Shown: positions 21,501 to 34,619, counted from the stretch's first letter. The stretch: 64,000 nucleotides of DNA from Dipteronia dyeriana (GCA_032871835.1 CM065296.1:18889501-18953500); one strand, 5' to 3'. Made by a program: numbers and translations. Notes: a model not told the origin generated them from the sequence alone.

Positions 21501-22221
21501 GTTAATAGGCAATTTTGGCAAGGGTACAAAGAGAAATTTTCCACCTAGCTAGTACCTGATAGAAAGCACTTCCTAATACCAAGTAGGAATGACACGCTAT
21601 GATTTACCTCGAAAGTGCCTGGTCCCACATGACTAAGGTACCTCAGCCTTATTTTTAAAGCAAGGTAAGACCATGCCACCTTTATCAAGTGTCCAACTGA
21701 TACCCTGATACCTTAAAGCTACCCCGCCCCTCCGTCGAGGTATGTGCCAAGCCTTTCTTACCGGAAGGAATACTGCAAAGCTCCAATGAGATTGACCAAG
21801 CACCTCACCACCAGAACGGTACCCCGAGGTACCTTACAATTTTGATCGATCAATCACCACATTATTAGGATGGTACCTCAGGGTACCTCACCAGCAAACT
21901 TGTACCTAGAGGTACCTCACCGTCGGGGTGACCAAACACAACATCATTAGGTCGATACTTTGAGGTATCCCACCATTAACAGATGAAATAAAATTGTTCT
22001 CCAAACCATAAAAAAGCTCTACATACACACAACCATGATGAAAGAGTCCGAAAAGAAAACCAACACGATTGTCTCCAAGATATCCTCCACCGACTGATTC
22101 TCTAAGGTCAACTATATTAAATATAAAATCCTGCCAAACGGGGAAGAGGATCAATCCAGTGATCTTCGGCTTGTACACCAAGGAAAAAACCTAGCAATTA
22201 TTGTATATTTAGAGGGTTGAT
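21500..22221 (+). repeat. P 5' LTR, left part
   Basis: Begins about TGTTAATAGGC, directly after gag of A; the border is uncertain by some tens of bases because the flank can be weakly aligned with A. It shares with the E1 LTR a CAAAGAGAAATT block and an AAAGCTCCA...CCAAGCACC block. It is rich in (G)AGGTACCTCACC-type words. C1 follows at 22222. Confidence 0.75.
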
Positions 22222-24201
22222 TGTTGGGGATTATGCCCTAAAGATGTAATCTGTAAATGGATTTATGAAATAAATAAATAAATAAAAAAGTTTCATTCAC
22301 TCTTGTTGTGTTGTTTATTTTATAACTTGTGCATATTAACATCCTAGATTACCGGATGTAATCTCATACTGTGAATAAGAGTGTCATATACAAATGGAAA
22401 CAGTAAGAGACGTGCAATCTAAAGAGTCCATAGATAGCAAATAAAGCTAGGTACGTAATTTATGGTTAATCTATAGTTGCGGTCCATTTCGTAATGTACG
22501 GTGATTCTATCTTGAATCATTCATATGAGATATTGGAATTGAGGCACCTTTTATGATGTGATCATATAGGACTGGGCCATGATCTATATGAATATCTCAC
22601 CAAGATCCATTTACCGATGAGATTCATATATATATCAACTAATGATGGCTATATGTGGGTGATCTTAATCCTAAGTGTCTTATCGACTCTTTCATGTTAG
22701 ATTGTGGTCTTTGATATACCATGGGTGAGGTTAACTGCATTTCCTGATCAATATACTCCGTATGTTGGGATTGCGGTTTGCCTTATGGCTGGGAAGGTTT
22801 GTACACAATAGTGGAATCCAGTTCTTCTTGTGAGAAGTAGATGGTAGTTCCCTTAAGGGTTGATTCGGGGCTTCGACAATATGAGCACTCTCCTAATTCT
22901 GTGAGAAAATAGTATTTATTATTCATTAGAGAATCAACGGTACTTAAAGGATATATATAATTAGAGGGGTATAACGGACATTGTGATCCAACTCTAATTA
23001 TGAACAACTGTGGAGGATCACACCATGTGTAATAACTATATCGATGGACACTGAATTGTATCGATCATTGTAAAAGCGTCTGCAGTTGAGAGAGTGCAGC
23101 TTCGAGTTTTTAGTGGAATAACATTGGAGTTAATAATCAAGGAATATTAATTAAAGAGTTTAGTTAATGATTCTGTAGATTAATGGAGCTCAAAATACTA
23201 TGGGTCCACTAGGTCCCTTTGCTAGTCCGATCGATTTAGGTAACAAGGGTTACGATTAATTAATTGGATTGTCCAATTAATTGTGTTACAAAAGTGACAC
23301 ATATTTATTCAGGAATTAATTGAATAATGAGATTATTTAATTAATGAATATCAATGATTATGTTAATTAAATAATTAGATTATTTAATTGTGTTATTAAT
23401 CATTAGTTGGAGGGAGTTGATTGCTATTTAATTTTGAAAGATTAGATAATTTGAATATTTTATTTTTAATAAACTGGATATTTTATTTTGATTTTAAAGA
23501 GTTTGAATTCAAAGAAAATTTATTGATATCTTTAAAGATAGGAGATATCTTAAAAGATTGAAATTTGATTAGTGTTATAAATATATATATATATATATAT
23601 ATGTGATATATATGTTTTAATAAAAAAAAACAATCAACATAGATAAATGCATATACATTAGTGTTTGTTTGGGATACAATAACTAAATGAGGTGCGTGCA
23701 TCAAGTGTTAACCAACACACGCATTGATGACTTGATTTTCAGTGCATGTGTATGCGTGAAAACACAAAAAAATTCCAAAGAAAAGAGAATTGAGTAGGTG
23801 TGTACAAACATCAGACGAGACATCAGGTCTCAATAGATGCAATTGAGTGTGGTATGCACTGATATCGGAGAAAGAGTTTCTTCAAGTCTTTTCCTCTACA
23901 TCCTCCACTCAAGTTCCTAAGATTGGGACACATTCACATGCAGTTGCTAGTCCCAAGATATAGCGAGGAAGATCGAGTGGTTCAAACAGAAGCATAACGT
24001 AAAGTGAAGGAGGCTCCAAACGTTGGTATGATTTTCTTCTTCTGATGATATTGATTACAATTACCTATGGTTACATATTGTATGTATTAGTTTCAAAAAA
24101 TAATTATGATCCCAAGTTCGCTGGTCCCAGATCGTTTACGATCTGTATAAAAAATTTAAAACCTTACTTCCGCTGTGTGACCGGTGAACGGGGTTCCAAC
24201 A
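22222..24201 (+). repeat. C1 5' LTR
   Basis: 1980 bp, TGTTGGGGATT to CCAACA. It matches the 3' LTR at 27261-29210 over its whole length with scattered substitutions and small indels, including the AT microsatellite (23580-23601), which is degenerate in the 3' copy. Confidence 0.92.
23580..23601. repeat. (AT)n microsatellite in C1 5' LTR
   Basis: About eleven AT dinucleotides, broken by AAAAAAAT-type sequence in the 3' LTR near 28612-28640. Confidence 0.9.
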
Positions 24202-24989
24202 AATAATTTTACCTTAGTAAATAGTTTACAAACGCTTAGATTATTCACTAACAGATTAGATTTTTAATTGTTTAAAATCATTAATAATTTATTAGTTAAT
24301 TAGAATTTGTTTCTAATTAGTTAATGCGCTAGATAACTTGATTAAAGTTAGTCATTTAATCCTATAGAGTCTAGGTGCATTAACGGTTAATAGAAAACCC
24401 TAATTTTAAAATAGTGAGTGAGAGAGGGATATATGACATATATATCCCGTGGTTTCCATCATTAGTTCAACACCGTGAGACCGAGTGGGACCTCATGACG
24501 GCTTTGCTTTCGTCCTCCCTAAGGAGGGTTTCCACAAGGTCAATACCAAGGTTGACTTCCAAACGGATAGTATTTATGAGGGTATTTCGGGATTGACCGA
24601 CCCAAAGGCGGTAATTCTCGAGTTAAGCTCGTGAGATCTGAAATGGTGGGTGACACTCACGAAGGTTTTGATTAAGTTTGTTAATTAAAAACCTGACTGA
24701 ATAAACGATGGTTGAATGATATGGAATAAGAGTTATTCTAAAATATCATTTGATTAAGATTGTCTCGGTCCAACATGCAAAGACTTGATCGACCTAAGGC
24801 GGCACTTTTTTGTGGTATGTTGGATTGTCGTGGTATAGTAACTAGTTTTAGGATAGTTCTAGTTTGTTCAACATCATGCATCATGTTTAAATTTATACCA
24901 AAACACTCGCATTTGTTTTAAATAAATGATTGAATGAATGTTTTATTTATTTCAGCAATATTGTCTTCTGCATTACTTTAAATTCTTGC
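24202..24989 (+). other. C1 leader, no recognisable primer site
   Basis: AT-rich leader between LTR and gag. Directly after the LTR the sequence is AATAATTTTACC, without a TGG-initiated primer site, unlike C2, which has TGGTATCAGAGCC there. No gene is seen; the frame at 24414-24596 shows no known domain. Confidence 0.6.
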
Positions 24990-25690
24990 AAATGACATAT
25001 TAACTGGTGATAACTAAACTAAGTGGAAACTTAACATTAATTCAATTTTTGTCACCAAAGACCTCAAGTTTGTGCTTATGGAGGAATGCCCTCTAGTGCC
25101 TGCTACCAGTGCCACACGAACTGTTCGTGAGGCATACCTACGTTGGGTCTCTTCTGATGAGAAGGCCCGAACATATCTGTTGACTTCTATAAAATATGTG
25201 CTTGTTACAAAGCACTAAACAATGACTTCAGCATAGAGTCATTGCGAGTTATGTTCGGGTAGACCTCCGAGCAAAAGTGACACGAAGCTGTTCGTTTCGT
25301 GCTCTCTCTTATGAATGAAGGTACGCCAGTTCAGGAACATGTCCTGAGTATGATGTCCTACTTCAACATGGTTGAAGTCAATAGCGGGGCCATTGACTAA
25401 CCCAGTCAAGTTAGCATCATACTGATGACTCTTCCAAAGAGTTTCGATCAGTTTAAGAGAAACTCGAGATGAATAAGTTAAGGTTCAGTCTCACACAGTT
25501 GCTCAATGAGCTCACTACCTTTGAGCCATTGATTAAAGACTGCAAGGGCAAGACCAATGAGGCAAGTGTTGTTGAACCATATTCCTCCAATAATAAGAAG
25601 AGGAAGAGGTTTACTGGGAAGGAAAAATGTAACCCAAACCCAGTAAAGCCCAAAACAAGAATAAGTCCAAGAAAAGTAAATATGATTTAC
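24990..25690 (+). pseudogene. C1 gag, degenerate
   Basis: Copia-type gag. Fragments read KDLKFVLMEECPLVPA and TRTVREAYLRWVSSDEKA (about 25055-25175), typical of the N-terminal half. Downstream frames are broken until LNELTTFEPLIK (about 25500-25540), followed by a basic stretch NNKKRKRFTGKEK (25590-25630). The zinc knuckle and protease that should follow are absent: the sequence passes within about 100 bp into RT. This shows an internal deletion of the gag C-terminus, protease and integrase. Confidence 0.8.
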
Positions 25691-25699
25691 TTGTTCTTG

Positions 25700-27245
25700 A
25701 GTCAAGTTCTTGACATTTAAGAATGCAATGGAAGATCCTGAAAAAGAGGAATGACTTAAAGCCATGAATCTTGAGATGGAGCCCATGTACTCTAACTCAG
25801 TCCAGGATCTTGTTGACTTACCGGATGGGGTAAAATCCATAGTGTGTAAGTGGATCTATAAGAGACAGAGGGTAGTAGATGGGAAGGTAGAGACCTTTAA
25901 AGTAAGGCTAGTGGCCAAGGGTTATACCCAGAAAGAGAAGGTCGATTATGAATAGACATTTTTTCCAGTAGCCATGTTTAAGTCTATTAGGATTCTCTTA
26001 TCCATTACTGCCTATTTTGATTAGGAAATTTGGCAAATGGATGTCAAGACTGCATTCTTGAATGGCAATCTTGACGAGAGCATCTATATGATGCAACCAG
26101 AGGGATTCGTGTCTCCAGATCATGAGTAAAAGGTTTGCAAGCTACAAAGGTCCATCTATGGACTCACGTAAGCATCTAGATCTTGGAACATAAGGCTTGA
26201 TGATGTGAACAGAACGTTGATGAGCCTTGTGTCTATAAGCTCATCATTGATAAGAAAGTAGTTTACTTGATCCTATACATAGATGATATCCTACTCATTA
26301 GGAATGATGTGGGAGTATTGTCTGATGTAAAGGGTCCGCTGGCTAGCCAATTCGAAATAAAAGATTTGGGAGAGACAAGTTATGTTCTAGAGATCCAACT
26401 TATAAGGGATTGCAAGAACAAACTCATAGCATTTTCTCAGGCATCATATATAGACAAGATTCTTATGCAATTTTCGATGCAAAACTCCAAGAAAGGTAAT
26501 TTACCTTCCAGGCATGAAGTTAACTTGTGTAAGGAACAGTCCTAAGACACCTCAAGAAGTTAAGGATATATGCATCTGTAGTAGGTAGTCTCATGTACGT
26601 TATGTTATGCACGAGACTGGACATCTGATATGCAGTGAAAGTAGTCAGCATATAACAATCCAATCCAGGATTGGATCCTTGGGTTGCTGTCAAGACAATT
26701 CTCAAGTATCTTCGGAGAACGAGAGACTATATGCTAGTGTATTTCGAGCAGGATTTGATCCCGTTAGGATATATGGATTTTGATTTTCAATCAGATAGGG
26801 ATTCTAGGAAATCCATATCTGGATCAGTATTTACCCTGGGTGGTAGAGCCATAGTATGAAGAAGTATCAAGCAATCTTGCATTGCTGACTCCACCATGGA
26901 AGAAAAATATGTAGCCGCTTGTGAAGCAGTTAAAGAGGCTTTTTGACTCCGTAAGTTCTTGAGTGATCTGAAAGTTGTTCCAGATCTGGACAGGTCCACA
27001 ACATTTTATTGTGATATCAGTGGTGCTATAGCTAAATCCAAAGAACTAAGAAGCCATAAGTGAGGGAAGAATATAGAAAGAAAGTATCATCTTATTAGAG
27101 AGATAATGCTGAGAGGAGATGTGATCGTCACAAAGATAGCCTCACAAGACAGTCATGCTGATCCATTTATAAAGACTTTACTGGATAAAGTGTTTTCGGG
27201 TCACTTAGATGGTTTAGGGTTACGAGACATGCCTCACATGCTTTA
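25700..27245 (+). pseudogene. C1 reverse transcriptase and RNase H, degenerate
   Basis: RT motifs in order: WIYKRQR, FKVRLVAKGYTQKE (25900-25940), [20 protein letters not shown] (26030-26090), [27 protein letters not shown] (about 26265-26310), QFEIKDLGETSYVL. RNase H motifs: DRDSRKSISGSVFTLGG (26797-26847), CEAVKEAF, KIASQDSHADPFIKTL and a terminal GLRDMPHML near 27240. The YIDD catalytic box is intact, but stops and frameshifts occur throughout. Only 15 bases separate the last codons from the 3' LTR, including the purine-rich AGTGGGAGAT. Confidence 0.9.
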
Positions 27246-27250
27246 GTGAA

Positions 27251-27260
27251 AGTGGGAGAT
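27251..27260 (+). promoter_or_regulatory. C1 polypurine tract
   Basis: AGTGGGAGAT directly before the 3' LTR; C2 has the same tract at 54521-54530. Confidence 0.85.
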
Positions 27261-29210
27261 TGTTAGGGTTTATGCCCTAAAGATGTAATTTGTAAATGGA
27301 TTTGTGAAATAAATAATAAAAAAATCTCTATTCATTTTTGTTGTGTTGTTTATTTTATAACCTGTGCATATTAACATCCTAGATTGCCGGATGTAATCTC
27401 GAATTGTGTATATGAGTGTCATATACAGATGAATATAGTAGGAGATGTGCAATCTAAAGAGTTCGTAGATAGCAAATAAAGCTGGGTACTTTATTTGTGG
27501 TTAATCTATATCTGTTGTCCATTTCGTAATATACACTGATTCTATCCTGAATCATTCATATGAGATATGGGAATGGAGGCACCTTGTATGATGTGATCAT
27601 ATAGGAATGGGTCATGATCTATATGAATCTCTCACCAAGGTCCATCAATCGATGAGATTCATATATATCAACTAATAATGGCTATATGTGGGTGATCTTA
27701 ATCCTGGGTGTCTTATCGACTTCTTTAAGTTAAATTGTGGTCTTTGATATACCATGGGTGAGGTCAGATGCATTTCCTGAACAATATACTCTGTATGTTG
27801 GGATTGCGGTTTGGCTTGTGGCTAGGAAGGTTTGTAGACAATAGTGGAATCCACTTCTTCTTGTGAGAAGTAGATGGTAGTTCCCTTAAGGGTTGATTCA
27901 GGGCTTGGACAATATGAGCGCTATCCTAATTCCGTGAGGAAATAGGATTAATTATTCAATAGAGAATCAACGATACTTAAAGGATATATGTAATTAGAGG
28001 GGTATAACGGGCATTATAATACAGCTCTAATTATGAATTACTGTGGAGGATCACACCATGTGTAATAACTATATCGATGGACACCGAGTTGTATCGGTCT
28101 TTGTAAAAGCGGCTGCAGTTGAGAGAATGCAGCTTCAAGTTTTTAGTGGAATAACATCGGAGTTAATAATCAAGGAATATTAATTAAAGAGTTTAGTTAA
28201 TGACTTTGAGGATTATTGGAGCTCAAAATACTGTGGGTCCATTAGGTCCTCTGGCTAGCCCGATTGATTTAGGTAACAAGGGTCACGATTAATTAATTGG
28301 ATTATCTAATTAATTGTGTTACGAAAGTGACACGTATTTATTCAGGAATTAATTGAATAATGAGATTATTTAATTAATGAATATTAATGATTATGTTAAT
28401 TAAATAATTAGATTATTTAATTGTGTTATTAATCATTAGTTGGAGGGTGTTGATTGATATTTAATTTTGAAAGATGATATAATTTGATTATTTAATTTTT
28501 ATTAAATTAGATATTTGATTTTGATTTTAGAGAGTTTGAATTCAAAACAAATTGATTAATATCTTTAAAGATAGGAGATATCTTAAAAGATTGAAATTTG
28601 ATTAGTTTTATATATAAAAAAAAATATATGTGATATATATGTTTTATTAAAAAAAAAATCAACATAGTTAAATGCACATACATTAGTGTTTGTATGGGAT
28701 ACAATAACTAAATGAGGTGCGTGCATCAAGTGTTAACCAATACACGCGTTGATGACTTGATTTTCAGTGCATGTGTATGCGTGAAAACATTAGAAAAAGG
28801 CCAAAGAGAAGAGAATTGAGTAGGTGTGTACAAACATCAAACGAGACTTCAGGTCTCAAAATATTGTGTGAGATGCAATTGATTATGGTATGCACTAATT
28901 TTGGAGAAAGAGTTTCTTCAAGTCTTTTCCTCTATATCCTCCACTCAAGTTCCTGAGATTGTGACACATCCACACGCAGTTTATAGTCCCAGGATATAGC
29001 GAGGAAGATCGAGTGGTTCAAACATAAGCATAACGTAAAGTGAAGGAGCCTCCAAACATTGGTATGATTTTCTTCTTCTGATTATATTGTTTGTATTAGT
29101 TTTGAAAAATAATTACGATCCCAAGTCCACTGGTCTCATATAGTTTACGATTTGTATAAAAATTTTAAAACCTTACTTCCGCTGCGTGACTGGTGAACGG
29201 GTTTCCAACA
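27261..29210 (+). repeat. C1 3' LTR
   Basis: 1950 bp, TGTTAGGGTTT to CCAACA, the partner of 22222-24201. After it the P LTR resumes with the flank ATGAT. The substitutions between the two LTRs show this insertion is not recent. Confidence 0.92.
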
Positions 29211-29579
29211 ATGATTTTATCAAAAAAGGGGATCAACTCCAGAACCTTGAGGGCTATCGCTGAAATTCTACAATCAACATTAAGCCTAGTTATTGCCTTT
29301 GTTAGTTTCGTTCACTTATCGACGGATACAAATTCGCCACCTCCAAGTTGGTAGAGAGAAATGAGAGATTGACTATTTCCATATGTGTTACTGTATTCAT
29401 CTTGAATCTTTAATAAAATAACATCATTCAGTTCGTTATCATACCTTTGACATATTTTCATCCATTCTAACACGTGTAACCGATACCGAAGGTACCTACC
29501 CCAACCACGATCTACCAAGGTTTTTGGTCCTGTGGGTGGTAGTTGACATTCCTAACCTAGAGTAAATTTTTGGCCAACA
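29211..29579 (+). repeat. P 5' LTR, right part
   Basis: Continues the P LTR after C1 and ends in GGCCAACA, just before the primer site. With 21500-22221 it gives an LTR of about 1.09 kb. Confidence 0.8.
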
Positions 29580-29584
29580 GTTTT

Positions 29585-29598
29585 TGGCGCCGTCTGTG
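29585..29598 (+). promoter_or_regulatory. P primer-binding site
   Basis: TGGCGCCGTCTGTG, five bases after the LTR end, as in E1. Confidence 0.85.
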
Positions 29599-29629
29599 AG
29601 AAGATTCCACACCCTTTTCAAATCACATG

Positions 29630-30763
29630 TTTAAGCATTTTTTACAGGCATATTTACATCATGATGCTTCGATCTTCCTAAGGGCAACCCGAAGCAACAA
29701 GGCACCAATCTGTAGCCTCTACTCGAAAGGCACAAAGGAAGTGTAAAGATTGAAACACCAAAATCCTGCTCCAGCATAGATTGGTACTTCTCAGGCTTCG
29801 GTTCCCGTTCCCCCGGTGATCGACCAGGCCATTCTAGAGCAACATGCCGTACTTTTGTAGAAAGTGTTTGTCTCTGGTTGGTGGTAGAGGAAATCACCCC
29901 TCAGCCAGTAAAATCTAGTACTCGTGAGGATCCAAATAAACTGGGAGCTAGGATGATTGTCTTCGATACGTTAGGACCACCACCATCAGTACCGGTCTGT
30001 GACAGGTTAGGGCACAAGCTTCTAGATTCGTGTAAGCCAACCAGTTAATAACCTTGACATGTGAAGTCAGCAGTTGAACTTCCACGGAGAGAAATTTGCC
30101 ACTAAATTCGACCAGCAGCTGCTAGAAGAGAACCTTGGCCCAACACTAGAGGTAGTAGAAAGAATGCCTGAGTCAATCCTCCCCAAGAAGACAACCGAGG
30201 TGAGGTCTCTATCTCATTAGAAAGATCTGACAATGAAGACTTTAAGGTCGAGTTTAAGAATACCGGGAACAAGCGCCTATGGGATCAACTATCTCGGATA
30301 CAGAAGGGCAAGCACCAGGAGAACCGAAAGGCTCCCCTAGGTTAGATGAACTCCCCTTTCTCCAGAAGGATCAGGGAAGCAGAGCTCCCTCATAAATTCA
30401 AGAAGTTGATTGAAAAGAATCCTTGCACAGAAGATCCCTTAAGCCACATTGAGAGCTTCGTCCAATAGATTGAGGTCCAGAATGGGACCAGGGCAGCCAT
30501 GTGCAGGATGTTCCCGACCATGCCGACTGACTACGCCAAGACGTGGTTTAAAAAGTTACCCACAAAGAGCGTGGACAACCATACTAAATTATCTAGTTAC
30601 TTTTATTCACAGTTTCAGGGGATCAAGCCACATCTAAAGGATTTGATCCACCTGTAGTACGTAATTCAAGATCGAGGTGAGTGGCTCAGGTCTTACATTA
30701 AGAGGTTCCATAAGGAGGTGATCCAGCTGAGGGTTTTCGCTGATAAGGAGACCCTAGCCAACT
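29630..30763 (+). pseudogene. P gag, 5' part
   Basis: From 29630 to 30340 the frames are broken and only weakly gag-like. From about 30370 the retrotransposon gag core is clear: KFKKLIEKNPCTEDPLSHIE, FPTMPTDYAKTWFKKLP (30505-30560), DNHTKLSSYFYSQFQGIKPH, a SYIKRFHKEVIQLRVF helix and ADKETLAN at 30740-30763, where a solo LTR interrupts. In-frame stops occur, for example after HIESFVQ. The frame continues after 33239. Confidence 0.85.
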
Positions 30764-33239
30764 TGCAGAGAGAAACGGTTTAGAAACGCAACGGAAGCGT
30801 GAGAAAAATGAGATTAGGGTTTGCGTATAAATATTTTTTTTCACTTTTATGCAACGAGAACCTTAACCCTAGATTAATTGATGTATATAAAAGTATCGTA
30901 CCTTTTTCACGTGACGATTAAACAAGCGCCAAATTGATTCCGTAAGATCTTCCAATCTAATCACGATCGTGAATCACCTAGGATTGTGGGCTCCCTTTCT
31001 TTAAATTGTATTCCTGAGGATGGAGACAAAGCGAAAATCTTTTCTTTGTTAGTTTTAAATATCCTCCAAGAGAAAAATCCAAGAACGTCCGGTCACTTGT
31101 GAATTATCAATCAATTTGATTTTAACTCGCGTGAGCCTTGATTCGATGTTGTACACAAAACCCTTTTGGTGTAAAGGATATTAGTATACTATTGAAAACA
31201 AAAACGTTCCCTTTTTTTCTCTACTTGGCCGTATTCACACACTATTGATTAGAGATGATTAAATTTTGTCTGGAGTAAAATCAGATTTTTCTCTCTCAAA
31301 ATCCTATGATGGCTGAATTCTTCTCTAAGAAAAATAGAGCTTGGCCGAAATTCCTCTCTAATGCTCCTTAGTCATGACCGAAATTCTTCACACATATATA
31401 TAGGTTCATAAATCCTTTCCTAAGAAGGATTGACTTGGTTGGCAAGAATCCTTTCCTTAGGTGGATTTATTTGGTAGTTAAGAGTCCTTATCTAAAAGGA
31501 AATCTAACTACTCCAATAACCATATGTTGTTGGCCGAATATTTGGTCTTTGATATGGATTAGGAGAGTTCAATATTTCCTAAGAAGGATTACTTGATGGA
31601 CAAGAATCCTATCCTTAGGTAGATTAACTTGGTGGTTATGAATCCTTTTCAAATAAGAATTCTACCACTAAGTAGTTTTACTTGGTGACACGAATCCATT
31701 TACAAAAAGAATTCTTTCCTACACCAAGACTCCTAATCCAACTCAATAGTGTACTTGTAACCATATTAAAGACTTCCTAATTTGATTAGATAAATAACTT
31801 CTTTTATTTACCTACTTATCAAATATAGTCTTTAACATTAACTATACCACCAACAATATTATAATTTTAGGAGACCATCTCCTATTAGGAAAAATATTTT
31901 GACTTTTAATTAAATAATTAATTAATTCAACAAATTAATTAATTTCCATTTAATTAAATAATAATAAAATAAAAATAATATATATAAGCTATTAACCATA
32001 GCCTATGTCGCCCATATCTAGTATAAAGGCCATATATTATTTTTCTTATTTTATTAAATCCAGTGGACCTTAATAAAAAGTCCACATGTGAACTAGACCT
32101 ATTCTTACAAAAAGAAACAAGTTCACATGCCTTATTACAATTCTAGATGGACCCCTATTGGTCCGGTAGAATATATTAAGTGATCCATGTAAGTTCGTGT
32201 GGATTAGGGATCTTGGCGGGCTATCTAAATTTAAGCTCCAATAGACACAACCCAATCACAATCAACAAATGATTCACTTAGGTCCAATCTATTTAATTTT
32301 AGTTCATTCCACTAAAGAACTAAAACTGAACTCTTAAATAAAGATAGAATAAGTTGATGTTACTCATTCGTACCCTAGACAACCTTATTGGAGAAAGTGT
32401 ATCCTCGTGAAGAATACTAGTAATTGCCAAGAGCTCATAGACCGTCTATAGCTCTCCAAGTTACCATATTTACTCATATGACCATATTTTGAACTTGGAT
32501 ATTTTGACTTGTCCAGAAGCCATGTTTCAATAGACACTATTGAAAACTTAACGTTAAGATTTAATATCCTATACCTTAAAACATCCATATGATGGTATTC
32601 TACTCTCATTCAATAAATGGAGCCACGATGTCTATATCTATAAATGAAGTCCTCTATCGATTAACAAATGAATACCACCAAACTATCGAGGATAGACTAT
32701 GCTATATAATCGTACTCATTGATAGCTCAAATGATAACACTTGCAACCATAAGTCCATCATTTATCTCAGGATTAAGATAGACTCTCCGATTGTCTTCAA
32801 ATTAAAACTTTTATCCATTGACGGTTCTAGATAAAGTATTTCATTTTGATCCTATTCAATGCACCCAATGCACTAAATTCTTTTGCCCTAAGACACCACA
32901 CTTTGATGATTTTAGACTCATCATAACACATTTGATCCCACTCAAATGCTAGCAAAAGAATCTACAACTTTGACAAGATAAAGGCGCCCAACCTTCTATC
33001 TTAAGTTGTGAATATTATTCAAAACTAACTAAAGAATTGTGTCTACCTCATATATGACTAGATGTATGAACAATTCTTCTTTTATCATAGTCTTTTGACC
33101 TTATGATTATTTACTTTTGAAAATTATAATAATTAAACTATGAATGCTATAAGATTTTTTAAACTAGAAATCACTTTATTCATATGAAAAGATTGTTAAT
33201 TACAATATTATACTCTTGCTATCGAGCATCATCCTAACA
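30764..33239 (-). mobile_element. Solo LTR of the C2 copia family, minus orientation
   Basis: 2476 bp bounded on the plus strand by TGCAGAG...CCTAACA. Its left end is the reverse complement of the C2 LTR end (the words AACCTTAACCCTAGATTAAT and GTATCGTACCTTTTT shared), and its right end that of the C2 LTR start (CTATCGAGC(A/G)T). An exact 5-bp duplication CAACT flanks it (30759-30763 and 33240-33244). No internal copia sequence is present, so it is a solo LTR left by LTR-LTR recombination. The open frames within (32070-32834) occur at matching places in the C2 LTRs and show no domain. Confidence 0.93.
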
Positions 33240-33900
33240 CAACTTTCATAGGAATTTGTTGATGGGTAGGTAGATTATTCCGGTCATTCTCCAAGCATCC
33301 ACTAGAGACTTACCAGGAAGCCTACCATAAGGTCTTTGAGCAGGTGGGGATATATGAGCAGCTCAGAGTCAAGATTGTGCATGATGACATGAGGATTGCC
33401 AAGCGCCAAAAGAAAAAGGTACCCAAACCTGCATAGATAAAGAAGAATAAAAACAGACCTCCCAACCGGTCTATATACCGCTCCCTACCATTCCAGCCTC
33501 AACGGGAGTGGTACCCAATGAGGCAAACACCCTATCAAGCTTCACCTCCTCCTAGAGTGGTAGCTTCTATAGCCTTGGACGAGAGGGGGTATAACCATTT
33601 CACCCCACTAAACTTATCCCGTGAGATGATCTACCTTACAATTCATGATAAGTGACTGCTCAATAAGCCTTGTCCCATGAAAGAACCAGCAGATATGAGG
33701 AATCACTATAAATACTACGACTTCCATGAGGATATCGAGCACAACACCTCGGAGTGCTACAGCCTGCGAAACCAAAAATAGGCACCGGTGAGTGGTGGCT
33801 GCCTAGTATAATTCCTGCAATAGACACGAAACACCATTCACACAGGTAAGGAGGTGCATGCCGAGATCCAGGAAGAAGAGGAAAGCAAATCTAAGTCATT
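33240..33900 (+). pseudogene. P gag, 3' part with zinc knuckle
   Basis: Gag resumes after the solo LTR with RNLLMG, then a lysine-rich stretch (33400-33450), and at 33690-33770 a Tat-type knuckle reading YYDFHEDIEHNTSECYSLRN. The first cysteine and the histidine are changed compared with E1 (CDFHEDVGHNPLEC). A weak acidic tail continues to 33900. Stops are frequent. Confidence 0.8.
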
Positions 33901-34054
33901 GACACCATCAGTGGAGGACCTACCCTAGCTGGTACCTCTAACAATTCTAGAAAGAACCACGCTAGGAAGTTACCCTGGATTGAAGAGGGGTGAGACATTT
34001 TCAAGGTAGATTGGAGCTTGGTAGGAATCACTCAGTCAGCCTAGATCATTTTTA

Positions 34055-34404
34055 TTGAAGAAGATGTATCCCATGGTGATCACGGTACAGATCGCTAATT
34101 ACCTGGTCCACTGCATGCTGATTGATACAGGTAGCACCGTGGAAATCCTTTTCAAGGACACCCTAGAAAAACTCAACCTGAAGCAGTGGTGTTACAATAA
34201 TTGCACCACTCCTTGTATGGTTTCACTTGGGACTCAATTGTACCAGTGAGATCCAAAATTCTATTGGTAATCATCGGGACTACACCTCTCTACCAGAACC
34301 TAATGACTGACTTCATGGTAGTGGACACCCCGTTAACTTACAAGGTTATCCTTATGAGGCCTTTTCTATCAACCCTCAAGGGGGGTTTTTTCCTTCTACC
34401 CTAA
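34055..34404 (+). pseudogene. P aspartic protease
   Basis: Reads MVITVQIANYLVHCMLIDTG, then STVEILFKDTLEKLNL, an aspartic protease with its DTGS site intact (about 34124-34135). A frameshift near 34210 moves to a second frame with LVIIGTTPLYQNLMTDFMVVD and YKVILMRPFLSTLKG, the usual downstream strands. The E1 homologue has lost the active site. It would mature the Gag-Pol precursor. Confidence 0.85.
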
Positions 34405-34619
34405 CGTTATGATGTTTTAAATGTTAAACGAGGTATACGATAAACATACAACTCGTAAATGCTACGCAGTATCGACTAACTCAGTGGCCTTAACCAAACG
34501 GTTTTTGCAGATATCAATTATACAGGAGTAGATGTCATCGAAAAAGGATCTTGATACCCCGAACATTATGGGGGAGGCCAGAGTAGCAATAACCTGAGTT
34601 GAAGATCCTACTAGATTAA
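34405..34619 (+). other. P protease-RT linker, broken
   Basis: No open frame; it lies where Tat-type polyproteins have a poorly conserved linker. Confidence 0.5.

Larger units (their letters stand above)
22222..29210 (+). mobile_element. C1: Ty1/copia element, internally deleted, in the P LTR
   Basis: Two LTRs (22222-24201 and 27261-29210) flank a 3.06-kb internal region with a broken gag (about 24990-25690) and RT-RNase H (about 25700-27245). Protease and integrase are missing, so the gag remnant runs almost straight into RT. Flanking 5-bp sequences TTGAT (22217-22221) and ATGAT (29211-29215) differ at one base, consistent with an aged target duplication. The P LTR resumes at 29211. Confidence 0.9.

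Noticed and set aside
25478..25840. 120-codon minus-strand open frame
   Set aside because: It is antisense to the C1 gag-RT junction and carries no domain of its own.
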